A stretch of 5,858 nt of DNA from Ruminococcaceae bacterium UBA794 (GTDB lineage: Bacteria; Bacillota; Clostridia; Oscillospirales; Ruminococcaceae): NCBI GenBank assembly GCA_002304735.1, contig DBIU01000070.1, positions 1 through 5,858 of the forward strand. The letters run 5' to 3'. How positions within the stretch are numbered: the stretch's first letter is position 1; each line of letters begins with the position of its first letter. A program made the position numbers and the translations under genes. The notes under the pieces were generated by a model. It did not search any database, was not told the origin of the DNA, and saw nothing but the letters and a program-made list of their open reading frames with translations. Shown here in pieces: positions 1 through 5,792 of this stretch.

Positions 1-207
1 CTCGTTCCGTGCGTTATTGCGGCTTGCAGAGCCGAAATCGCTCTCGTTCCGCGCATTATTGCGGCTTGCAGAGCCGAAATCAACCTCGTTTCGCGCATTA
101 TCGCGGCTTGACGTGCCAAAATCGCTCTCGTTCCGCGCATTATTGCGGCTTGACGTGCCGAAATCGCTCTCGTTCCGCGCGTTATTGCGGCTTGACGTGC
201 CGAAATC
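1..207 (-). repeat. 42-bp in-frame tandem repeat array (five units, continuing past the left edge)
   Basis: On the plus strand, units begin at 1, 43, 85, 127 and 169, each starting ctcgtt and each 42 bp except the last (39 bp). They encode 14-residue units of the form ESDFG(T/S)(S/A)SRNNARN, residues 563-631 of the long minus-strand protein. A degenerate unit (NNAHNDVYFG, about residues 551-560) precedes them. Neighbouring units share variants: the two left units read Ser-Ala where the three right units read Thr-Ser. This pattern points to stepwise tandem duplication. The array lies wholly within coding sequence and has no unique spacers. Confidence 0.95.
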
Positions 208-1893
208 CTCGCCGAAATACACATCATTATGTGCATTATTCGCCGCTTCCTTATCCGCGAAAGGCATAAACTCGCCGCGCGGCGCGGCTTCAGACTCGCT
301 TTCTCCACGGCTCAATTTGCGGCGCAGCTCCTCCTCAAGCCTGCGCTCAAGCCGCGCGCGGTCCTCGGCAGCCTTTTTCACCGCCAAATCCTCGGGTTCG
401 CCGAACGGCTGAAATCCCGCTCCGCCGCTGTTTTCCGCGCCCCGCGGTTCGCCGCCGCGTATAATATGCGAAATCTGCCGATCCTCGTTCTTCCGCCTAA
501 AAACGGTCGGCGAGGTGAAAAATCCGTCCTTGGGCGGTTCTTCCGCGGGTTCGGGCTTTTCAGGCTCCGACTTCGGAGAAAGCTCGCTGCGTGAAATTCT
601 CTCCGGCACAAACGGCTTCACAACGCGCTCCCGCGAAGGTCTTTCATCGTGCTTCGGCACCTCCACAATCGGTCGCGAACGCGAAATATCAACGTTCAGC
701 GAGTAATCAAGGAACGCGTCAAGCTCCTCTGCGGTAATCTCGCCGCTCGTCACCTTATCCCGCATTGCGCTCATATACGAGTGCCAATATTCATACTCTT
801 TTTCGCTCATCGACTTGCCGACGCGCGCGTAAATCTCGTCCGTAACCTCCCTGCACTTCTCGTCAAGCGCGGGAGAAATCACGGGAAGCGGGTTCTCCTC
901 GCGGTACAGCTCAAGACAGGTCTTGCCGTTTGTGAGATAGGTTCGGCAGTAATCCTCGTTATACTCCTCGTTTCTGAGGTAAAGCCGCCCGCAGCGCTTG
1001 CAGGCGCAGAGAATACCGCCGTTTTCGATTATCGCGTCTATTTCAAGGTCAACAACCGCCTTCAGACTGCACGGCATATAGATTTTATCGGTGTAATTCT
1101 CCATTTTTCCGCGAACGATATTATAGCTCGAAAGCTCCGCGGGCAGTCCCGCCTTCATCTTCGAGAACGCGTCCATTGCAATCTGGTCGGAAATCTCGCT
1201 GTAATCGCCGACGTCCGAGTAATCGTCCGAATAGTCAAAATCCGCGAGAACGTGCCGCACAATGTCCTTCGATATCGTTGAGAACATAAACGGCGAACTC
1301 GGCGTTCTTCCCACGGAGAACACCTTGATTTCACCGAGATTTTCAACGCGGCAGCCCATTTCCTGCGCCGTCACGCTGAACATAAGGTCGAAATAATTCC
1401 GTCTTGAAGCGGCTTCGCGAGCGTTTTTCACGTCCTTTGTGAACACAAAGTCAATCTTGCTTTTCGCGTAATCCTGCACTCTAACGATATTCAGCCACTC
1501 GTTTATGGCGCGGTTATATCTGAACTCGCACAGCCGCGAGAACACAAGCTTTTCAAAAGGCGTGCGGCAGCTTATATAGCGGTTCCAGAGCGTTCCCTCG
1601 CCTATGCTGTCGCGGCGGCAAAGATAGTCAATCCAGCAGTCCAGCGCGACTTTTTCGTAGGTCGTGCGGATATTGTGAGCAATATAGCAATGCGCGCTCT
1701 GAATATCGCGGCGAAGCTGCGTGAAAACATCGGGGTCGGCTTTGCCTGTTTTCTGAGCCTCGCTGCATGCGTCGATAGCCATTTTCGCGAAATAAGCAAG
1801 GTCAAACCCGCAGAAATCGAGCAGCGACGACGGATAGCGCAGGAGAAAAATCTCGTTGGAATTTCGTCCCACAAGCTTTAACGTATCTTCCAT
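1..1893 (-). CDS. Large zinc-finger-like protein with C-terminal 14-residue repeats, possibly DUF6076 family (3' end outside window)
   Basis: The frame is open for 631 codons from ATG 1893 to the window edge, with no stop seen. AGGAGG at 1905-1900 sits 6 nt before this ATG, so the start is firm. Residues 1-400 look like a folded, mixed helical region. Inside it is CKRCGRLY (C298, C301) followed by C316 and C326, giving C-x2-C-x14-C-x9-C, a plausible zinc site; C296 lies just upstream. Residues about 401-500 form a charged Pro/Glu/Arg linker. Residues 501-528 form a highly charged helix or short coiled coil. From about 551 onward there is an Asn/Ser/Arg/Gly repeat array. The cysteine cluster with the trailing NGKTC resembles what I recall of DUF6076 proteins of Clostridia, a family without known function; this is memory, not a search. 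It lies 32 nt after the membrane-protein gene, probably in the same operon. No signal peptide or membrane segment is seen, so it is probably cytoplasmic. No biochemical role can be assigned. Confidence 0.9.
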   Translation of the reverse strand, partial: MEDTLKLVGRNSNEIFLLRYPSSLLDFCGFDLAYFAKMAIDACSEAQKTGKADPDVFTQLRRDIQSAHCYIAHNIRTTYEKVALDCWIDYLCRRDSIGEGTLWNRYISCRTPFEKLVFSRLCEFRYNRAINEWLNIVRVQDYAKSKIDFVFTKDVKNAREAASRRNYFDLMFSVTAQEMGCRVENLGEIKVFSVGRTPSSPFMFSTISKDIVRHVLADFDYSDDYSDVGDYSEISDQIAMDAFSKMKAGLPAELSSYNIVRGKMENYTDKIYMPCSLKAVVDLEIDAIIENGGILCACKRCGRLYLRNEEYNEDYCRTYLTNGKTCLELYREENPLPVISPALDEKCREVTDEIYARVGKSMSEKEYEYWHSYMSAMRDKVTSGEITAEELDAFLDYSLNVDISRSRPIVEVPKHDERPSRERVVKPFVPERISRSELSPKSEPEKPEPAEEPPKDGFFTSPTVFRRKNEDRQISHIIRGGEPRGAENSGGAGFQPFGEPEDLAVKKAAEDRARLERRLEEELRRKLSRGESESEAAPRGEFMPFADKEAANNAHNDVYFGEDFGTSSRNNARNESDFGTSSRNNARNESDFGTSSRDNARNEVDFGSASRNNARNESDFGSASRNNARNE

Positions 1894-1899
1894 TAAAAT

Positions 1900-1905
1900 C
1901 CTCCT
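1900..1905 (-). promoter_or_regulatory. Ribosome binding site of the repeat protein
   Basis: The minus strand reads AGGAGG followed by six A/T bases and then ATG at 1893. It is a full consensus site. It fixes the start of the long edge-open gene and lies in the 32-nt gap after the membrane-protein stop, supporting translation from a shared transcript. Confidence 0.85.
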
Positions 1906-1925
1906 TTCGGCTTGCTTTTTCCGCG

Positions 1926-2786
1926 TTATTCAGACGTTTTAGACGTGCTTGACGAACCGCCTGCTGAACTTGACGAGCTGCTTTCAGCGTCGATTTTCTT
2001 GATAAGATAGGGATTTTCACGCATAATTCCCTCGACATAAAGCACCTCGGTCGACTTGCCGTTAATCTTCTGCGTGCTCCATTTAACGTGGTCGTAGTTT
2101 TTATCGGTAAGCGCGGCGGTGTGGATATGACGGCAGCCCGCAACCCTCTTACAAATTCCGAGCGGGATTTTCACGTCCTCTTTCGCACATTCAACGTAAT
2201 ACGACACCGTTTTTCGGTCGCCCGTCGATGAAATATACCGCACGACGCGATAATCTCCCGACTCCGACACATTCTCGTAATTCGGGTCGCGGAGAGTCGG
2301 GTCGAGGTCGCTTATGGAAAATCCTCCGTTCTCGTCGAGGGTAAAGGTAATATTTCCCATAAACATTCTCATCGCAATAAAGCCGACTGTTCCGATTACG
2401 AACATCAGCAAATACATCGTTCCAAGCACGGTTTTAAGCGTTTCGTTGGACTTATTGATAAAGAAAAGCGCGATTACGACGGCAAGCGGCGGCGTTGTTA
2501 TAAACCACTTTCCGAAGCCGAAAATCAGTATCAGAAACGCTATTATCGGCAAAACATACGCGTTTACCTGCGTTATGACCTGTTTTCTCGTGAAAATAAG
2601 CAGACCGAGCGCCGCGATATTGACGAAAAGGTAAAGTACGAACAGCGGAGCGGGGTTTTCAAACTCGAAGTGGAAGCCGAAGCAAAGCCACGCCACCCAG
2701 CCCAAAAACGCCGTATATCCCCAGCAAAGCGCTGCCACGGAACGTCTAAACCAAACGTTCTTCAGAATTGCCGTAAGCTTGTCCAT
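1926..2786 (-). CDS. Five-segment membrane protein with extracytoplasmic C-terminal domain and poly-Ser tail, function unknown
   Basis: This encodes a 286-residue protein whose family I do not recognise. Hydrophobic segments lie at about 16-38, 48-65, 77-91, 94-110 and 123-142. Positive charges (K3, K9, R14, R15; R67, K68; K112, K118) fit an inside N-terminus, which places residues about 145-286 outside the membrane. That outer domain is mixed beta-like, with C200, C212 and C218, a YRVVRYISSTGDRKTVSYY stretch (179-197) and a Lys/Asn-containing region. It ends in a Ser-rich disordered tail with six consecutive serines (269-274). The ATG at 2786 is preferred because AGGGG lies 7 nt upstream. 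A TTG two codons earlier (2792) would leave only about 1 nt to that site. The gene has its own promoter behind the ftsZ terminator and lies 32 nt before the repeat-protein gene, so the two probably form an operon. Membrane topology is inferred by eye from hydrophobicity. Confidence 0.9.
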   Translation of the reverse strand: MDKLTAILKNVWFRRSVAALCWGYTAFLGWVAWLCFGFHFEFENPAPLFVLYLFVNIAALGLLIFTRKQVITQVNAYVLPIIAFLILIFGFGKWFITTPPLAVVIALFFINKSNETLKTVLGTMYLLMFVIGTVGFIAMRMFMGNITFTLDENGGFSISDLDPTLRDPNYENVSESGDYRVVRYISSTGDRKTVSYYVECAKEDVKIPLGICKRVAGCRHIHTAALTDKNYDHVKWSTQKINGKSTEVLYVEGIMRENPYLIKKIDAESSSSSSAGGSSSTSKTSE

Positions 2787-2793
2787 ACTCAAA

Positions 2794-2798
2794 CCCCT
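2794..2798 (-). promoter_or_regulatory. Ribosome binding site deciding the membrane-protein start
   Basis: The minus strand reads AAAGGGG, then TTTGAGT, then ATG at 2786. The 7-nt spacing suits the ATG and rules against the in-frame TTG at 2792, which nearly abuts the site. Confidence 0.75.
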
Positions 2799-2826
2799 TT
2801 ACTTGATTACATAATACTACTTATAT

Positions 2827-2855
2827 ATTGTATAACAAAATCGCGAAAAATGCAA
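2827..2855 (-). promoter_or_regulatory. Probable sigma-A promoter of the two-gene downstream operon
   Basis: A -35 box TTGCAT (2855-2850), a 17-bp spacer and a -10 box TACAAT (2832-2827) are seen on the minus strand. The -10 matches consensus at 5 of 6 positions and the -35 at 3 of 6. Transcription would begin near 2820, giving a leader of about 34 nt before ATG 2786. It lies between the ftsZ terminator and the next start codon, exactly where a new transcript is needed. An overlapping alternative -10, TATACA, would give a 15-bp spacer. Confidence 0.65.
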
Positions 2856-2877
2856 GTGCTTTTTTCAATTTCCCCGC

Positions 2878-2910
2878 AAAAACAAGAAATCCGAGCCGAA
2901 GCCCGGATTT
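2878..2910 (-). terminator. Intrinsic terminator of ftsZ
   Basis: On the minus strand, AAATCCGGGC, loop TTCG and GCTCGGATTT form a 10-bp stem with one G-U pair and a stable UUCG tetraloop. The stem is followed by the T-rich run TTTCTTGTTTTT, counting the stem's last three bases. The hairpin begins 18 nt after the ftsZ stop. An A-rich run upstream of the stem means it could also act, more weakly, on plus-strand transcripts. Confidence 0.9.
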
Positions 2911-2928
2911 TTGTTCACTTTGAAGCAA

Positions 2929-4140
2929 TTAATTTTCCTTATTTTGGAATTTCCTCAGGAGCAGCTCGATATCCTGCGACTCGGTATAGCCGAGATTTGC
3001 GCTCGCAGCCGTCCCCGAGGGCGCGGGAGCAGCCTCTGCCGCGGGAGCGTCGGGAGCGGCGGTCTGCGTCTGTGCGGGTGCAGCAGTCTGCGCCTGCGCG
3101 GGAGCAGCCTTCTTAGCCTGAGGAGCGGGCTGCTTAACAGGCTCTTCCTCGAAATCCGTCGCAACGGCGATAATCGAAATCTCATCATCTGCGAGATTTT
3201 CGTCGAACTCAACTCCGCACTTGTATCTTGCGTTCGGGTTGAACTTCTCGGCAATCTTCTTCGTGAGGCTGTCGAACTCCTCAAGCGACATAGAATCAGC
3301 CGCAGGAACGCTTATATTCAGCAATCCTCTCTTAGCGCCGCTGATTGATGTTTCGAGCAGCGGGCTGTTGAGAATTTCATCGAGCGCGTCGTCAACCTTG
3401 TTGTCGCCCTTTCCTGTACCGATAGCCATATGCGCGATGCCGCTGTCCTTGAGCGCCATACAAATATCCGCGAAATCCACGTTTATGTAGCCGTTTCCGT
3501 GAAGCAGCGTGATAATTCCCGTAACCGCCTTACAAAGAATTTCATCAACCTTCTCGAAAGCGTTCTTGATAGTAATATTGCTGCCCTTAAGCTGTCGAAC
3601 CCTGTCGTTCGGTATAATAATGAGCGCGTCAACGTTCTTTTTCATCTCGGAAATGCCCTTGATTGCCTGCTGCATCTTCTGCGCGCCTTCCCAATCAAAC
3701 GGCTTTGTAACAACGCCGACGGTGAGAATGTTCTTCTCCTTCGCAATCGCCGAAACAACGGGAGCAGCGCCCGTTCCCGTTCCGCCGCCCATTCCCGCCG
3801 CGATAAACAGCATAGATACGCCGTCAAGCTCCTTTGCGATATCCTCGCGGTTTTCCTCGGCGGACTGCTGACCGCGCATAGGGTCGTTTCCCGCGCCCTG
3901 ACCGCGCGTCGTCTTTCTGCCTATCTGGATACGGTGCATCTTGCTTCCGTCCTTGTTGCGGAGAGCCGCGACATCGGTGTTCGCGACAACGTAATCAACG
4001 TCGAGAACGCCCGCTCCAACCATATGAGAAACCGCGTTTCCGCCTGCTCCGCCAACTCCGAAAACCATTATTTTAGTCGAGTATTTGAAGTCATCGGCTA
4101 CGTCAAATCCATCATCATTATTGTTCAGTGCAAAAGCCAT
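2929..4140 (-). CDS. ftsZ: Cell division protein FtsZ (tubulin-like GTPase)
   Basis: FtsZ polymerises with GTP into the midcell ring that organises septal wall synthesis. The 403-residue protein has the full core: GVGGAGGNAV (28-37), NTDVAAL (54-60), GQGAGNDP (80-87), the tubulin signature GGGTGTG (118-124), PFDWEG (147-152), and the T7 catalytic loop NVDFAD (220-225), whose two Asp residues complete the active site of the neighbouring subunit. Residues about 331-385 are an Ala/Pro/Gln linker with two 8-residue repeats (345-360). The end reads DIELLLRKFQNKEN, a variant of the conserved C-terminal peptide that binds FtsA, SepF or other tethers; the usual form is close to DIPxFLR. GGGAGG lies 10 nt before the ATG. 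A dedicated promoter and terminator suggest a monocistronic unit, and no ftsA is adjacent. Length is normal for the family. Confidence 0.99.
   Translation of the reverse strand: MAFALNNNDDGFDVADDFKYSTKIMVFGVGGAGGNAVSHMVGAGVLDVDYVVANTDVAALRNKDGSKMHRIQIGRKTTRGQGAGNDPMRGQQSAEENREDIAKELDGVSMLFIAAGMGGGTGTGAAPVVSAIAKEKNILTVGVVTKPFDWEGAQKMQQAIKGISEMKKNVDALIIIPNDRVRQLKGSNITIKNAFEKVDEILCKAVTGIITLLHGNGYINVDFADICMALKDSGIAHMAIGTGKGDNKVDDALDEILNSPLLETSISGAKRGLLNISVPAADSMSLEEFDSLTKKIAEKFNPNARYKCGVEFDENLADDEISIIAVATDFEEEPVKQPAPQAKKAAPAQAQTAAPAQTQTAAPDAPAAEAAPAPSGTAASANLGYTESQDIELLLRKFQNKEN
3061..3108 (-). repeat. Two 24-bp repeats in the FtsZ linker
   Basis: The FtsZ linker contains AAPAQAQT followed directly by AAPAQTQT (residues 345-360), then AAP again. 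The two units are imperfect at DNA level. They lie in the disordered segment between the GTPase core and the C-terminal peptide, where length and composition are loosely constrained. Confidence 0.8.
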
Positions 4141-4198
4141 AACAGTATATCCTCCCGATTTATAAGTCCGCGCCTTGAGGACGCCGATAAACGTTCCG

Positions 4199-4240
4199 CC
4201 GAAACCGCCGTCAAAATATTGTCAAAAATCGGCATTTCGG
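4199..4240 (-). promoter_or_regulatory. Hairpin in the ftsZ leader
   Basis: In the predicted ftsZ transcript, CCGAAA pairs with TTTCGG and GCCG pairs with CGGC. The two helices are separated by a small internal loop (T opposite GG) and closed by a 19-nt A/T-rich loop. The structure lies about 35 nt after the predicted start of transcription and about 60 nt before the ftsZ ATG. No T-run follows it, so it is not a terminator. A stabilising or regulatory leader structure is possible, and chance is not excluded. Confidence 0.4.
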
Positions 4241-4281
4241 AACAACATATTGATAAAATCGCATATAAAACGCTACTATAT

Positions 4282-4310
4282 ATTATAACATACTTTTATC
4301 GAAATTGCAA
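4282..4310 (-). promoter_or_regulatory. Sigma-A promoter of ftsZ with extended -10
   Basis: The minus strand shows TTGCAA (4310-4305), a 17-bp spacer and a perfect TATAAT (4287-4282). The -10 is preceded by TG plus one base, the extended -10 form. Transcription would start near 4275, leaving a leader of about 135 nt before ATG 4140. The promoter lies within about 60 nt of the ftsQ stop, in an A/T-rich gap with no terminator hairpin, so ftsZ may also receive read-through from ftsQ. Confidence 0.85.
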
Positions 4311-4338
4311 CCGTTTTTTATAATTTTTTTCAAACAAC

Positions 4339-5706
4339 TTACTCCGCGCCCTCCGCGGAGCTGATTTCGGGCAAATCGGAGTTATTTTCTTGCGCGTTAT
4401 CCGAAGAATTTTGGGTAATTTCGGAGGTTTGCTTGTCCGATTTTGAGGAAGAAACGGGATTTTTCTCGTTTCGAAGCGTTTCAACGGCGACTCTTTCGGG
4501 ATTGGTCAAAATCACGGAAACGCGCTCTTCCTCGCCGATTTTCTTCTCAATAACCGCCTGAGCGACGCGAAGCTTGCTTTCAAGCTGCGTAATCGGACCG
4601 ATATTGAGGACAATTCTGTTCTCGACGGTGATTTTTATTGAAAATCTGTCGGTCATATCAATTTCGGTCATCTGCTGAAGCCCGACCTTATCGGCGGCGG
4701 CGAAAATCTCCGCGGCGATTTTATTCTTGGCTTCAACCTTTGAAGCGAGATGCGTTCCAACCTCAAGCGACTGCGCCTCGAAGCCCTTTACAACGACAAG
4801 ACCGTCTGTCGGAAGCGCTCCGAGAACCTTTCCGCCGCGCGAAATTACGTTTGTTTTGCCGTCCTGAACGAGCGCGAACCAGTTCACCGCCTCGGTTATT
4901 TCAATAACAAGCTTTGTGGGATAATTCTTCTTAACCTCCGCCTTATCAATGAAAGCAAACGCGTTCATCACGTTCTCCGCAGCCTTTTCCGCGTTGACGT
5001 GAAGGAGATTATCGCCCGTCTTAACGCCCGCGGCTGCGATAATTTCCTCCGCGGAATAGCGCGTTGTTCCCGCAACCTCAATCGAACTGCACTTGAAAAG
5101 CACGGTGTTCGACAAAATCGCCATAACGACGCCCACGACAATCGCCGCGAGAATGAAATAAAGCGTATAATTTCCGCCGCGATAAGGACGTTTAGGCTGT
5201 TCCGTGCGCGTTTTCGCGAGAGTAGCCTTGTCGGCGGCTCTGCGAGCCTGCTCGGGAACGGGCTTCAGCGGCTTTTGCACATTCGGCGCGGGTCTGCCCT
5301 GCGCGGAAGCGGGCTTTTTGCCGCGCTTCTTGAACAAGCTCTTTCGTGAAGCGGGCTTGGGCGTGTTTTTTTGTGTGGGAGCGCCTGCGTGATTATTCGT
5401 CAAACCGCTTTGTGAAGCGGGCTTGGGCGCGTTATTCGGCGCGGGTCTGCCCTGCGCGGAAGCGGGCTTTTTGCCGCGCTTCTTGAACAAGCTCTTTCGT
5501 GAAGCGGGCTTAGAGCTATTCGGAGAGGGATTGCGCCGAGCGTTAACCTGCGGCGCGGCTCCCGAACGGTTTGCGGGAGCGCCCGTCGGCGCGCTTCTCC
5601 CAACATTCCCCCGAACCGCCTGCGAAGCGCCGTTTTGCTGACCGTTCTGCGGCGGTTTTTTCGCAGGAACGCCCTTTTTCGGCGCTGTTTTTTTCTTCCC
5701 AAACAT
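4339..5706 (-). CDS. ftsQ: Cell division protein FtsQ/DivIB with long basic cytoplasmic N-terminal region
   Basis: FtsQ/DivIB is a single-pass membrane protein that joins FtsB/DivIC and FtsL in the septal complex and helps activate septal wall synthesis. The 455-residue protein has a Lys/Arg/Pro/Ala-rich cytoplasmic part (1-178), one membrane helix (180-198), and a POTRA domain (about 204-273) starting FKCSSIEVAG and ending YPTKLVIEITEA. A beta domain of the FtsQ/DivIB type follows (about 274-411), with an acidic Ser/Asn-rich tail (412-455). Family members are commonly about 230-300 residues; the extra length is in the N-terminal region and tail. Residues 66-91 and 117-142 are identical repeats. 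ATG 5706 is chosen because AAGGA lies 9 nt upstream and MFGKKK is a typical beginning. A GTG 22 codons earlier (5772) is possible but lacks a good binding site. No ftsA follows; ftsZ is next. Confidence 0.96.
   Translation of the reverse strand: MFGKKKTAPKKGVPAKKPPQNGQQNGASQAVRGNVGRSAPTGAPANRSGAAPQVNARRNPSPNSSKPASRKSLFKKRGKKPASAQGRPAPNNAPKPASQSGLTNNHAGAPTQKNTPKPASRKSLFKKRGKKPASAQGRPAPNVQKPLKPVPEQARRAADKATLAKTRTEQPKRPYRGGNYTLYFILAAIVVGVVMAILSNTVLFKCSSIEVAGTTRYSAEEIIAAAGVKTGDNLLHVNAEKAAENVMNAFAFIDKAEVKKNYPTKLVIEITEAVNWFALVQDGKTNVISRGGKVLGALPTDGLVVVKGFEAQSLEVGTHLASKVEAKNKIAAEIFAAADKVGLQQMTEIDMTDRFSIKITVENRIVLNIGPITQLESKLRVAQAVIEKKIGEEERVSVILTNPERVAVETLRNEKNPVSSSKSDKQTSEITQNSSDNAQENNSDLPEISSAEGAE
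5281..5358 (-). repeat. Perfect 78-bp direct repeat in ftsQ, copy 2 in the protein
   Basis: This is identical base for base with 5434-5511 and offset by 153 bp, exactly 51 codons. It encodes FtsQ residues 117-142, containing KPASRKSLFKKRGKK. The complete lack of synonymous differences indicates a recent duplication or ongoing conversion. Confidence 0.97.
5434..5511 (-). repeat. Perfect 78-bp direct repeat in ftsQ, copy 1 in the protein
   Basis: This is the upstream copy in reading direction and encodes FtsQ residues 66-91. The 75 bp between the copies carries a further short piece of the same sequence, gaagcgggcttgggcg at 5413-5428, also seen at 5348-5363. The present arrangement therefore probably arose through more than one event. 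Confidence 0.97.
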
Positions 5707-5715
5707 TTTTTCACT

Positions 5716-5720
5716 TCCTT
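5716..5720 (-). promoter_or_regulatory. Ribosome binding site deciding the ftsQ start
   Basis: The minus strand reads AAGGA, then a 9-nt purine-rich spacer, then ATG at 5706. No comparable site precedes the in-frame GTG at 5772 or the in-frame ATG at 5751, so the 455-residue product is favoured. Confidence 0.65.
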
Positions 5721-5745
5721 GAATAACCGTTTTATGTTCATTATC

Positions 5746-5761
5746 CCGCATTGCAATGCGG
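5746..5761. promoter_or_regulatory. Perfect 16-bp palindrome in the ftsQ leader
   Basis: CCGCATTGCAATGCGG is its own reverse complement. It lies 40-55 nt before the preferred ftsQ ATG and directly upstream of GATAAT (5745-5740), a possible -10 box that has no good -35 partner. It could be an operator dyad or an RNA hairpin (6-bp stem, TGCA loop). It also falls within the extra codons of the longer GTG-start reading, which I disfavour. Confidence 0.4.
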
Positions 5762-5792
5762 TTTATCGTCACTTAGTCAATATAATCGCCGC

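Noticed and set aside
1..207. CRISPR-like array
   Set aside because: Units follow each other directly with no unique spacers and encode a protein repeat in frame. No cas genes are present.
9..412. Plus-strand repeat-rich frames at the left edge
   Set aside because: Because 42 bp is a multiple of three, the tandem array opens frames on both strands. The minus frame continues into a 631-codon gene, and the plus frames do not.
649..1281. Plus-strand open frame of 210 codons
   Set aside because: It is antisense to the long repeat protein, which has a consensus ribosome binding site and a continuous frame. No binding site or family feature supports the plus-strand frame.
2784..2792. TTG start of the membrane protein two codons upstream
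   Set aside because: The AGGGG site would lie almost against the TTG, while its spacing to the ATG is ideal.
4163..4228. Second promoter in the ftsZ leader (TTGACA or TTGACG boxes)
   Set aside because: The TTGACA has no -10 at suitable distance. The TTGACG pairs only with a weak TTTATC. The upstream promoter is much better.
4226..4252. Eight-codon leader peptide before ftsZ
   Set aside because: An ATG-to-TGA frame exists, but no ribosome binding site precedes it and the coding sequence shows no attenuation-type codon run.
3430..4323. Long plus-strand open frame (297 codons) across the start of ftsZ
   Set aside because: It lies antisense to the clearly real ftsZ, shows no recognisable protein features, and runs through the ftsZ promoter and leader. 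It results from codon bias in the opposite strand.
4311..4338. Terminator after ftsQ
   Set aside because: The gap is A/T-rich with runs of A on the transcript but has no stable GC stem, so I do not call a terminator.
5707..5772. GTG start of ftsQ 22 codons upstream
   Set aside because: It lacks a ribosome binding site at proper distance, and the added residues read through the palindrome and the binding site of the better ATG. A TGA overlapping this GTG in another frame could hint at coupling to an upstream gene, but that frame carries an out-of-phase repeat and is unlikely to be coding.
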